Source: Pseudomonadota bacterium
GTDB lineage: Bacteria; Pseudomonadota; Alphaproteobacteria; Acetobacterales; Acetobacteraceae
NCBI GenBank assembly: GCA_021805485.1
Contig: JAJZFF010000015.1
Location: 1-5,205 of the forward strand
DNA: 5,205 nt
Reading direction: 5' to 3'
How positions within the stretch are numbered: the stretch's first letter is position 1; each line of letters opens with the position of its first letter. The notes under the pieces are model-generated. The model searched no databases and was not told where the DNA came from. It saw nothing but the letters and a program-made list of their open reading frames with translations. Below are positions 1 through 5,205 of this stretch, piece after piece. Position numbers and translations under genes: made by a program.

Positions 1-738
1 CGGCAGCAGCCTGGCGAGCGCGGCCGCCTGGGCCGGGTCCGCCGCGTGGAAATCCCAAGGCGTCGCCAGCAGCGCCAGCGCCTGGACGCGATCCGGCCGG
101 CGCTGCGCCGCGGCCAGGGCGAGCAGCCCGCCCATGCAGTAGCCGACGACGCTGATTTTGCCCCCGATCGCGCCGCCGCCTGCGGCGAAACCCTCGACCG
201 CGACGAGCGCGCGCTCGAGCCGCCCGGCGACGTAATCGGTCAGGGTGAAATCGCGCTCGACCTCGCCCGGCCAGCCCCAATCGAGCAGCAGCGGGTGCAA
301 GCCGTTGGCGGCCAGATCGCGCAGCAGCGAATGGCCGGGCGCGAGGTCGAGCACATAGGCGCGGTTGACCAGGCTCGGCACCACCAGGACGAGGGGACCC
401 TCGCCGCCGAAATCGAGCAGGCGGGTCCCCCCCTCCTGCCAGCACGTCGGCGGATCGGCGAGGGTGCGCTGGTAGGGATGGCGGCGGTACGCGGCGATGC
501 CGGCGAGCAGGGCCCGGTCCTGGCGCAGCGTCTCCTGCAGCACCGCGGCGGAAAACGACTCGGCGCCAGTGATGGGATGGGCGCCAGTGAAGGGATGGGC
601 GCCAGTGAAGGGATGGGCGCTAGCGGCGGCGAGCGCCTCGGCCAGCGCCTCGGCCGCCCGCCCCGGATTTGCCCTCGAGTTCGGCCAGGCGCTGCTCCAG
701 CCGGAGGATGCGGCTATGGAGGCGCTCGATCTCAGCAT
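1..738 (-). CDS. PhaC-like alpha/beta hydrolase (class III PHA synthase-like), C-terminus cut by the window edge
   Basis: This looks like the N-terminal and central part of a polyhydroxyalkanoate synthase-like alpha/beta hydrolase, an enzyme family that polymerises hydroxyacyl-CoA into PHA. The frame is open to base 1 and the gene continues beyond the window. Motifs in order: HPYQR near 480-466, LVNR at 372-361, DWGWP at 282-268, and GYCMGG at 144-127. The lipase box carries Cys (codon 138-136) where ordinary esterases have Ser, a hallmark of PhaC. LVNR...DWG.P...DY resembles class III PhaC. The catalytic Asp and His would lie outside the window. The start is unresolved. ATG 738 (used here) and ATG 819 overlap the upstream gene by 119 and 200 bases and lack a Shine-Dalgarno site. 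ATG 738 also opens with rare codons (AGA, ATA, AGG). GTG 543 would drop the hexapeptide repeats. Coding-like codons in this frame begin near 670. A non-polymerising hydrolase relative is possible. Confidence 0.78.
   Translation of the reverse strand, partial: MLRSSASIAASSGWSSAWPNSRANPGRAAEALAEALAAASAHPFTGAHPFTGAHPITGAESFSAAVLQETLRQDRALLAGIAAYRRHPYQRTLADPPTCWQEGGTRLLDFGGEGPLVLVVPSLVNRAYVLDLAPGHSLLRDLAANGLHPLLLDWGWPGEVERDFTLTDYVAGRLERALVAVEGFAAGGGAIGGKISVVGYCMGGLLALAAAQRRPDRVQALALLATPWDFHAADPAQAAALARLLP
563..616 (-). repeat. 18-bp direct tandem repeat, three copies, encoding AHP(F/I)TG
   Basis: Three adjacent 18-bp units occupy 563-580, 581-598 and 599-616. The last two are identical and the first differs by one base (t for a at 573). 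A decayed fourth unit may begin at 617 (7 of its first 10 bases match). The unit length is a multiple of three. In the hydrolase frame on the minus strand the units read AHPFTG, AHPFTG, AHPITG, so copy-number change would not break that frame. They fall in the linker before the catalytic domain, or between the two genes if GTG 543 is the true start. Confidence 0.9.
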
Positions 739-1099
739 CGCGAGGGTCAGGTGCAGCAGCAGCGGGCGCGGCCCCCGCCGGCGCAGCGGGCTCGGCGCCT
801 CGGGGCGCTCGTCGGTCATCGTCGGCCCGGCCGCGCGGAGGGGCGAAGCCGAACGCGCCCAACCCACCTGCGCCCAGCCCCTGATCGAGGCCGCGCGGTG
901 CGCTGCGCAGCATCGCGCCCGCGGCACCGGCCCAGAGCCCGAGCAGCGTCTGCCATGTCTCCTGGGCTTCGCGGTCGGCGGCGAGCGCGCTGAGTTCGCT
1001 CTGCCACAAGGTGATCCAGTCCCGCGCCAGATCGAGCAGATCGGCAGCCTCGCCGCTCGCCTCGGGCGGCGGCCGGGTTGGCCCCTCGCCGTCCGTCAT
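620..1099 (-). CDS. Small PhaE-like protein with C-terminal coiled coil, upstream of the PhaC-like gene
   Basis: A 159-residue protein probably acting as an accessory subunit of the PhaC-like hydrolase just downstream. Residues 20-65 form an amphipathic, Trp-containing helical segment (LARDWITLWQSELSALAADR, then TWQTLLGLW). Residues 66-118 are a low-complexity Gly/Ala/Pro linker. Residues 120-142 form a heptad-like coiled coil (AEIERLHSRILRLEQRLAEL). Class III PHA synthases are PhaC plus PhaE heteromers, and PhaE/PhaR subunits commonly end in such a helix; assigning this role is inference from that architecture and the neighbour. ATG 1099 was chosen because GGAGG lies about 11 bases upstream and the longer reading is not protein-like. 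The last 16 residues are Gly/Arg-rich and may be an out-of-frame tail: one base fewer in the G-run at 661-664 would continue straight into the hydrolase. Codon use inside the linker is also poorer than elsewhere. Confidence 0.55.
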   Translation of the reverse strand: MTDGEGPTRPPPEASGEAADLLDLARDWITLWQSELSALAADREAQETWQTLLGLWAGAAGAMLRSAPRGLDQGLGAGGLGAFGFAPPRGRADDDRRAPRGAEPAAPAGAAPAAAAPDPRDAEIERLHSRILRLEQRLAELEGKSGAGGRGAGRGARRR

Positions 1100-1201
1100 C
1101 GAGCATCCGCCCTCCAGGCGCCCTTGCACGGCCAGCCGCCGGCGACCGGCCCGCTGGCTCGGATCGGGCGGACTTCGGAGAGGCCGGGCGTCGTTGCGAA
1201 C

Positions 1202-1231
1202 ATTTTTCAGACCCTGGGCGCACCGCAGCAA
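1202..1231 (-). promoter_or_regulatory. Weak candidate promoter for the minus-strand pha-like genes
   Basis: Read on the minus strand, TTGCTG (1231-1226) is followed after 18 bases by AAAAAT (1207-1202). These match the -35 consensus at three positions and the -10 at four. This is the most AT-rich spot upstream of ATG 1099 and would leave a leader of about 100 bases. It is pattern matching only. Confidence 0.18.
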
Positions 1232-1331
1232 AAGGCGCCGTTTCGCGCGGACCATAGGCCCGCTCGCGCCGCTCGGGGAAGCCTCGCGCGTGGGATCGGG
1301 TCGCATCGCGCCATCCGGACCGACACGGCGT

Positions 1332-1361
1332 TTGACAGCGGGTGCGCTTTTCACCCAGAAC
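1332..1361 (+). promoter_or_regulatory. Candidate sigma-70-type promoter for yicC-gmk
   Basis: A perfect TTGACA (1332-1337) is followed after 18 bases by CAGAAC (1356-1361), which matches the -10 consensus at only three of six positions. It would give a leader of roughly 40 bases to ATG 1408. The -35 match is notable in such GC-rich DNA, but the weak -10 keeps confidence low. Confidence 0.3.
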
Positions 1362-1407
1362 GGCGCCGCCTGTCGCCGCCAAGCCCGAGGGAAAGCCAGG
1401 GACGACC

Positions 1408-2298
1408 ATGTCCGCGCCGCTCGCCTCCATGACCGGCTTCGCCCGCGCCTCGGGGTCAATCGCCGGGCTGGCCTGGGGATGGGAACTGCGCAGCGTCAAC
1501 AGCCGCGGGCTCGATCTGCATGTCCGCCTGCCGCCGGGGTCCGACGCGCTCGAACCCCGGCTGCGCGAGCTGGCGGGGAAGAAGCTGCGCCGTGGCAATG
1601 TCAACGCCACGCTCACCGTTCAGCGCGAGGCCGCGACGCGGCTCGTCGTCGATGCGGCGGCGCTGGAGCAGGCGCTGTCCGGAGCCTTGGCGCTCGCCGA
1701 CCGCATCCCCGGCGCGCCGCCGCCGCGCGCGGAGGCGCTGCTCGCGCTGCCCGGCGTGCTCCGTCCGGCCAGCGGCGACGCCGCCAGCGAGGACGAGCTG
1801 CGTATGCTCGAGTCCGGCTTCGAGACCGCGCTGGAAGCGCTGCTCGCGGCCCGCCACGCCGAGGGCGCGCGCATCGGCGCCGTGCTCGCCGCCCTGCTCG
1901 CCGAGATCGCCGCCCTGGTCGAGACCGCGCGCGAGGAAGCGGCGGCGCAGCCGGCGCTGCAGCGCGCCCGCCTCGCCGCCGCGCTGCAGACGCTGCTGCG
2001 CGAGGCCGGCACGCCGGCGCTCGGGGAGGAACGCCTGGCGCAGGAGGTCGCCCTGCTGGCGACCCGCGCCGATGTGCGCGAGGAGCTGGACCGGCTCCGC
2101 AGCCATCTCGACGCGGCCGCCGCGCTGCTGGCCGAGGGCGCCGCGATCGGCCGGCGGTTCGACTTCCTGCTGCAGGAGTTCAACCGCGAGGCCAATACCT
2201 TGTGCAGCAAATCGGCATCTCCGGCGCTGACCGCCACCGGGCTGGCGCTGAAGGCTGCGATCGAGCAGCTGCGCGAGCAGGTGCAGAACATCGAATGA
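1408..2298 (+). CDS. yicC: YicC family endoribonuclease
   Basis: A 296-residue YicC/YloC family protein. Members are endoribonucleases; E. coli YicC has been linked to RNA turnover, and the family is widely found next to gmk. The N-terminus has the family signature SMTGFARA (residues 7-14) followed by WELRSVNSRGLDLHVRLP, typical of the N-terminal YicC domain. The C-terminal DUF1732 part carries EVALLATRADVREELDRLRSH, then RRFDFLLQEFNREANTLCSKS, and ends with LKAAIEQLREQVQNIE, the usual conserved end. Both domains are complete and the length is normal. ATG 1408 was chosen over the in-frame ATG at 1342 because the 22 extra residues are not conserved-looking and AGGGA lies a few bases upstream of 1408. 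The stop overlaps the gmk start. Confidence 0.94.
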   Translation: MSAPLASMTGFARASGSIAGLAWGWELRSVNSRGLDLHVRLPPGSDALEPRLRELAGKKLRRGNVNATLTVQREAATRLVVDAAALEQALSGALALADRIPGAPPPRAEALLALPGVLRPASGDAASEDELRMLESGFETALEALLAARHAEGARIGAVLAALLAEIAALVETAREEAAAQPALQRARLAAALQTLLREAGTPALGEERLAQEVALLATRADVREELDRLRSHLDAAAALLAEGAAIGRRFDFLLQEFNREANTLCSKSASPALTATGLALKAAIEQLREQVQNIE

Positions 2299-2912
2299 CG
2301 CGCTCCCGGCCGCGACGAGGCCTGTGCCTGGTGCTGGCCGCGCCCTCCGGTGCCGGCAAGACGACCTTGTCGCGGCGCCTGCTCGCGGAGGAGCCCGGTC
2401 TCGCCCTCTCCATCAGCGTCACCACCCGCGCCCCGCGCGAGGGCGAGCGCGAGGGCGAGCACTATTTCTTCCGCGACCAGCGCGCGTTCGACGCCATGGT
2501 CGCTGAGGGCGCGCTGCTCGAATGGGCGCAGGTCTTCGGCCGCAGCTACGGCACCCCGCGCGCGCCGGTCGCGACGGCACTGGCGGCGGGGCGAGACCTT
2601 CTGTTCGACATCGACTGGCAAGGCCACCGCCAGCTCCGCGACGGGATGGAGGGCGACGTGGTCGGCGTCTACATCCTCCCGCCCTCGGTGGAGGCGCTGG
2701 CCGAACGGCTGTCCGGGCGTGGCGACGACCCGGCGGAGATCGCCCGGCGGATGCGCGAGGCGCGCGCGGAGATGTCGCATTGCCGCGAGTTCGACCATGT
2801 CGTGGTCAATGACGACCTCACCCGCGCGACGGGCGAGCTGCGCGCCATTCTCGCCGCCGCGCGCCTGGCCACCGCGCGCCAGCTCTGGCTCGACGGCGCG
2901 CTGAGCGCCTGA
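2295..2912 (+). CDS. gmk: Guanylate kinase
   Basis: A 205-residue guanylate kinase, which transfers phosphate from ATP to GMP to give GDP in the cytoplasm, an essential step of guanine nucleotide synthesis. The P-loop APSGAGKT is at residues 16-23. The GMP-binding segment follows: SVTTRAPREGEREGEHYFF (41-59), EGALLEW (71-77) and YGTPRAPV (85-92). LLFDIDWQG (102-110) is the usual Walker B-like strand, and the lid/helix region has RLSGRGDDPAEIARRMREA. All key elements are present and the length is standard. ATG 2295 overlaps the yicC stop as ATGA, so translation is probably coupled and no separate ribosome binding site is needed. No anomalies were seen. Confidence 0.97.
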   Translation: MTRSRPRRGLCLVLAAPSGAGKTTLSRRLLAEEPGLALSISVTTRAPREGEREGEHYFFRDQRAFDAMVAEGALLEWAQVFGRSYGTPRAPVATALAAGRDLLFDIDWQGHRQLRDGMEGDVVGVYILPPSVEALAERLSGRGDDPAEIARRMREARAEMSHCREFDHVVVNDDLTRATGELRAILAAARLATARQLWLDGALSA

Positions 2913-2960
2913 CCCGCCCCCCACGCGGGGCCGAACTGGCGCCGGCAGCCCGCTTCGGGC
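2913..2960 (+). terminator. Two small GC hairpins after gmk, possible weak terminator
   Basis: GCCCC (2916-2920) can pair with GGGGC (2927-2931), and GCCCG (2948-2952) can pair with CGGGC (2956-2960) around a CTT loop. Neither is followed by a T-run, so a classic intrinsic terminator is not shown. They lie in the only sizeable gap on the plus strand, between gmk and the envelope genes. Confidence 0.25.
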
Positions 2961-3000
2961 AGAGTGGGTAGCCGCCGGGGGCCGGTTGTTCGGAGGAAGT

Positions 3001-3750
3001 GTGTCGCTCAGCGTCGTTTCCACGGCCATCGTCGTGCCCCCCCTCAACCTGTTGCCCCTTGGCCTCGCCGGCCTGGTCATCGCGCGGAAGTGGCGAGGGC
3101 TCGGACGCGCGATCAGCAGTTTCGCGCTGGTGGGCCTGATCGTCCTGTCCCTTCCCATCGTCGGCAGCACCATGCTGGTGGCGCTGGAGCGCGGCCTGCC
3201 GCTGACGCCGCCGCCAGGCGCGCCACCGGCGGCGATCGTCGTGCTCGGCGCGGACGAGGTCCGGGCGGCGGACGGGACCGTGCCAGCGGTGGATGTCGGT
3301 GCCCTGACGCTCGAACGGGTCCGCACCGCCGCCATCGTGGCGCGGCGCACCGGGCTGCCGGTGCTGGTCAGCGGCGGCGCGCCGGAGGACGTGCCGACGC
3401 CGGTGGCGGCGCTGATGGCCGAGAGCCTCACCACCGATTTCGCGGTCAAGCCGCGCTGGGTCGAGACCCGCTCGCTCGATACCTGGCAGAATGCCGAGGA
3501 ATCCGCGGCCATTCTGCGCCAGGCCGGTATCAGCTCGGTCTATGTCGTCACCCATGCCTGGCACGAACGGCGGGCCCTGATCGCCTTCGCCCATTTCGGC
3601 ATCACCGCGACGGCCGCGCCCGTCCGCCTCGACCGCGCCGCCGGCAGCGCCGTCGCCGATTATGTGCCGCGGATCAGCGGCTGGGAAATGAGCTATTACG
3701 CGCTGCACGAGGCGATCGGCTGCCTCTATTACCTGCTGCTCAGCCGCTGA
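3001..3750 (+). CDS. DUF218/YdcF family membrane-anchored protein
   Basis: A 249-residue protein of the DUF218 family (YdcF, SanA, ElyC), whose members act in envelope and surface-glycan biology; the exact reaction here is unknown. Two hydrophobic segments (about 6-27 and 39-61) should anchor it in the inner membrane. The DUF218 domain runs from about 77 to 205. It has AIVVLGA (78-84), the strand LPVLVSGG (119-126), WVETRSLDTWQNAEESAAIL (153-172), equivalent to the usual E..S..T..NA motif, and VYVVTHAWHERRAL (180-193). The C-terminus SYYALHEAIGCLYYLL is also family-typical. GTG 3001 was chosen because GGAGG at 2992-2996 lies just upstream, with a rather short spacer of four bases. TTG 2986 and GTG 3034 remain possible. 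The next gene starts four bases after the stop, suggesting an operon. Confidence 0.85.
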   Translation: MSLSVVSTAIVVPPLNLLPLGLAGLVIARKWRGLGRAISSFALVGLIVLSLPIVGSTMLVALERGLPLTPPPGAPPAAIVVLGADEVRAADGTVPAVDVGALTLERVRTAAIVARRTGLPVLVSGGAPEDVPTPVAALMAESLTTDFAVKPRWVETRSLDTWQNAEESAAILRQAGISSVYVVTHAWHERRALIAFAHFGITATAAPVRLDRAAGSAVADYVPRISGWEMSYYALHEAIGCLYYLLLSR

Positions 3751-3754
3751 GGCG

Positions 3755-4831
3755 ATGGCCGACACGGTCCGGATCGAGACGCTGCCCGATCTCGGCGCGC
3801 TGCCCCCAGCCGCCGCGGCGCTGCTGGACGCGGCCGGGGCCGCGAATTTTTTCTTCGGCCGCGCCTTCCTAGCGACCGTCGCCGGCCATGCGCTGGAGCA
3901 AGGCGCGCGCCCCTGCTTCGTACTCGCCTGGCACGGCGCCCGGCCGGTGGCCGTGCTGGCGCTGCAGCGGGTGGGCGGCCGGCTGGCCAGCCTGACCAGC
4001 CCCTATAGCTGCCTCTACACCCCGGCGCTCGCGGCCGACCTCTCCCCCGAGGCGCGGCGCGCGGTCGGCTTCGCCTTCGGCCGGTTCGCGCGGCGCTGGC
4101 CGGTGGTGCGGCTCGACGCGCTCGATGCCGAACGCGGCGACCTCGCCGACCTGCTGGCCGGCGCCGGAACCGCGGGGCTCGTCCTCGTGCGCTTTCGCCA
4201 TTTCGGCAACTGGCACGAGGCCGTCGGTTCCTGGCAACACTATCTCAATGCCCGCCCGTCCATGCTGCGCACCACGATCCAGCGCAAGCTGCGCCGCTGG
4301 GAACGGCTGCCGGAGGCCGGCTTCACGCTGACGGCCGGTGGCGAGGCGCTGGAGGCGGGAATCGCCGCCTTCGAGCAGGTCTACGCGCGGAGCTGGAAGG
4401 AGCCCGAGCCATTTCCGGACTTCAATGCCGCGCTGATGCGCGAGGCGGCCGCGGCCGGCGTGCTGCGGCTGGGACTGCTGCGCCTCGGCACGACGCCGAT
4501 CGCGGCGCAGGTCTGGCTGAGCGAGCCGGGTGGGCGCGCGAGCGTGCTCAAGCTCGCGCATGACGAGGGGCAGCAGGCGCTGTCTCCGGGCACCGTGCTG
4601 ACGGCAATGATGATCCGCCACCTGATCGAGACCGACGGCGCGCGCGAGCTGGATTTCGGCCGCGGCGACGACGACTACAAGAAGCTCTGGGTCGGCGCAC
4701 GGCGCCAGCGCGTCGGTGTGCTGCTGATCAATCCGTGGCGCCCGGCCGGACTGGCGACCCTCGCCCGGCACGCGCTCGGCCGGCTGCGCCACGCCGTGCG
4801 ACCCAATCACGCGATCGCGGAGCCACGGTGA
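3755..4831 (+). CDS. GNAT acyltransferase of the BioF2/CelD-like type (Acetyltransf_6)
   Basis: A 358-residue protein with the double-GNAT-like layout of BioF2/CelD/FemAB-type acyltransferases, which often modify polysaccharide or peptidoglycan precursors; the substrate here cannot be read from the sequence. The N-terminal half (about 30-160) is a divergent acyltransferase-like region. The second half holds the family pattern: WQHYLNARPSMLRTTIQRKLRRWER (160-184), with its basic helix, then YARSWKEPEPFPDF (210-223), LRLGLLRLGTTPIAAQVWL (237-255), VLKLAHDEGQQALSPGTVL (264-282), and LDFGRGDDDYKKLWV (299-313), the usual G..YK..W motif near the end. No signal peptide is seen, so it is probably cytoplasmic. 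ATG 3755 follows the upstream stop by four bases with GAGG just before it. The stop overlaps the next start by one base (TGATG). This places it in one transcript with the DUF218 and glycosyltransferase genes. Confidence 0.87.
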   Translation: MADTVRIETLPDLGALPPAAAALLDAAGAANFFFGRAFLATVAGHALEQGARPCFVLAWHGARPVAVLALQRVGGRLASLTSPYSCLYTPALAADLSPEARRAVGFAFGRFARRWPVVRLDALDAERGDLADLLAGAGTAGLVLVRFRHFGNWHEAVGSWQHYLNARPSMLRTTIQRKLRRWERLPEAGFTLTAGGEALEAGIAAFEQVYARSWKEPEPFPDFNAALMREAAAAGVLRLGLLRLGTTPIAAQVWLSEPGGRASVLKLAHDEGQQALSPGTVLTAMMIRHLIETDGARELDFGRGDDDYKKLWVGARRQRVGVLLINPWRPAGLATLARHALGRLRHAVRPNHAIAEPR

Positions 4832-5205
4832 TGCGCATCCTCTACAGCCACCGCATCCAGTCGCGCGACGGGCAGAGCGTGCATGTCGAGGAACTCGTCG
4901 CCGCCCTGCGCGAGGCGGGGCACGACGTCCTCGTGGTCGGCCCTAGCTTCTATGCCGCCGCCGGGTTCGGCGGCGAGAGCCGGCTGGTGCCGCTGCTGCG
5001 CCGCCTGCTGCCCGGCTGGCTCGGCGAGCTGGCGGAGCTGGCCTACAACGGTCCCGCCTATGGCCGCCTCGCCGCCGCTGCGCGCGCGTTTCAGCCTGAT
5101 CTGATCTACGAGCGCTACAATCTCTACTACCTCGCCGGCGCGGTGCTGGCACGGCGGCTCGGAGTGGTCTTTCATCTCGAGGTGAACGCGCCGCTCGCCG
5201 AGGAG
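4831..5205 (+). CDS. GT4-type glycosyltransferase, N-terminal part only
   Basis: The first 125 residues of a family 4 (GT-B fold) glycosyltransferase; the frame is still open at the window end. Such enzymes move a sugar from an activated donor during glycan or exopolysaccharide assembly on the cytoplasmic face of the membrane. Residues 1-37 give the first Rossmann strand and helix (RILYSHRIQSRDGQSVHVEE, then AGHDVLVVG). Residues 88-125 read QPDLIYERYNLYYLAGAVLARRLGVVFHLEVNAPLAEE, a pattern typical of GT4 enzymes in polysaccharide clusters. The donor-binding C-terminal domain with its E..7E motif lies outside the window. ATG 4831 overlaps the preceding stop by one base; an adjacent in-frame GTG at 4828 would add a single residue. 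Sugar donor and acceptor are not predictable from this part. Confidence 0.87.
   Translation, partial: MRILYSHRIQSRDGQSVHVEELVAALREAGHDVLVVGPSFYAAAGFGGESRLVPLLRRLLPGWLGELAELAYNGPAYGRLAAAARAFQPDLIYERYNLYYLAGAVLARRLGVVFHLEVNAPLAEE

Larger units (their letters stand above)
1100..1407. other. Divergent intergenic region between the pha-like pair and yicC
   Basis: No convincing gene was found in these 308 bases. Open frames run through them, but with erratic codon use and no recognisable protein. The region separates two divergent starts (ATG 1099 minus, ATG 1408 plus), so it should hold promoters for both. It includes the most AT-rich patch of the neighbourhood, around 1200-1234, and a TTGACA hexamer at 1332. 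A 5-bp inverted repeat (GGGTG at 1340-1344, CACCC at 1352-1356) overlaps the possible yicC promoter. Confidence 0.6.

Noticed and set aside
563..616. Tandem repeat as a CRISPR-like or iteron-type array
   Set aside because: The units abut without spacers, are only 18 bp, and fit a coding hexapeptide repeat. No cas or replication gene is nearby.
46..993. Long plus-strand open frame over the PhaC-like region, with MGASEGMGASEG repeats
   Set aside because: It is antisense to the hydrolase and PhaE-like genes. The protein is low-complexity and Arg/Gly-rich, its repeats are just the 18-bp unit read from the other strand, and no family is recognisable.
816..1616. Minus-strand open frame across the intergenic region and the yicC start
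   Set aside because: Composition is random-looking, it overlaps yicC and the PhaE-like gene in another frame, and it has no motif or ribosome binding site.
1011..2912. 633-residue plus-strand open frame ending in Gmk
   Set aside because: Only the last 205 residues are a real protein. The upstream part is the out-of-frame shadow of yicC, and gmk has its own ATGA-coupled start at 2295.
1620..3512. 630-residue minus-strand open frame opposite yicC, gmk and the DUF218 gene
   Set aside because: It lies opposite three well-supported genes, is Ser/Ala/Arg-rich and has no domain. Such long antisense frames are expected at this GC content.
3869..4810. 313-residue minus-strand open frame opposite the GNAT gene
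   Set aside because: It is the antisense shadow of a gene with clear family motifs and shows no motif of its own.

Overview
The window is very GC-rich, with strongly G/C-ending codons in the real genes. The yicC-gmk pair and the protein types suggest an alphaproteobacterium, perhaps of the Rhodospirillales/Acetobacteraceae kind. That placement is inferred from composition and gene order only. Seven protein-coding genes are supported and two run off the window edges. No RNA gene, insertion sequence, CRISPR array or replication origin was seen.

Left part (1-1099, minus strand): a short PhaE-like protein with a C-terminal coiled coil is followed by a PhaC-like alpha/beta hydrolase cut by the left edge. 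The hydrolase has a cysteine in the lipase-box position and class III polyhydroxyalkanoate (PHA) synthase-like LVNR and DWG motifs. The junction is odd. The two genes lie in different frames, the hydrolase has no convincing start codon or ribosome binding site, and one base removed from a four-G run would fuse them. Just downstream of the junction, an 18-bp tandem repeat encodes the hexapeptide AHP(F/I)TG.

Middle (1100-2912): a 308-base divergent intergenic region with weak promoter candidates separates this pair from yicC-gmk on the plus strand. YicC is an endoribonuclease-family protein and Gmk is guanylate kinase. They overlap by ATGA and are probably translationally coupled.

Right part (3001-5205, plus strand): after an 88-base gap with two small hairpins comes a tightly packed set: a DUF218/YdcF-type membrane-anchored protein, a BioF2/CelD-type GNAT acyltransferase, and the N-terminal part of a GT4 glycosyltransferase. 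Spacing is 4 bases and then a 1-base overlap. This looks like the start of an envelope or exopolysaccharide glycan operon, which is inferred from family content and spacing.
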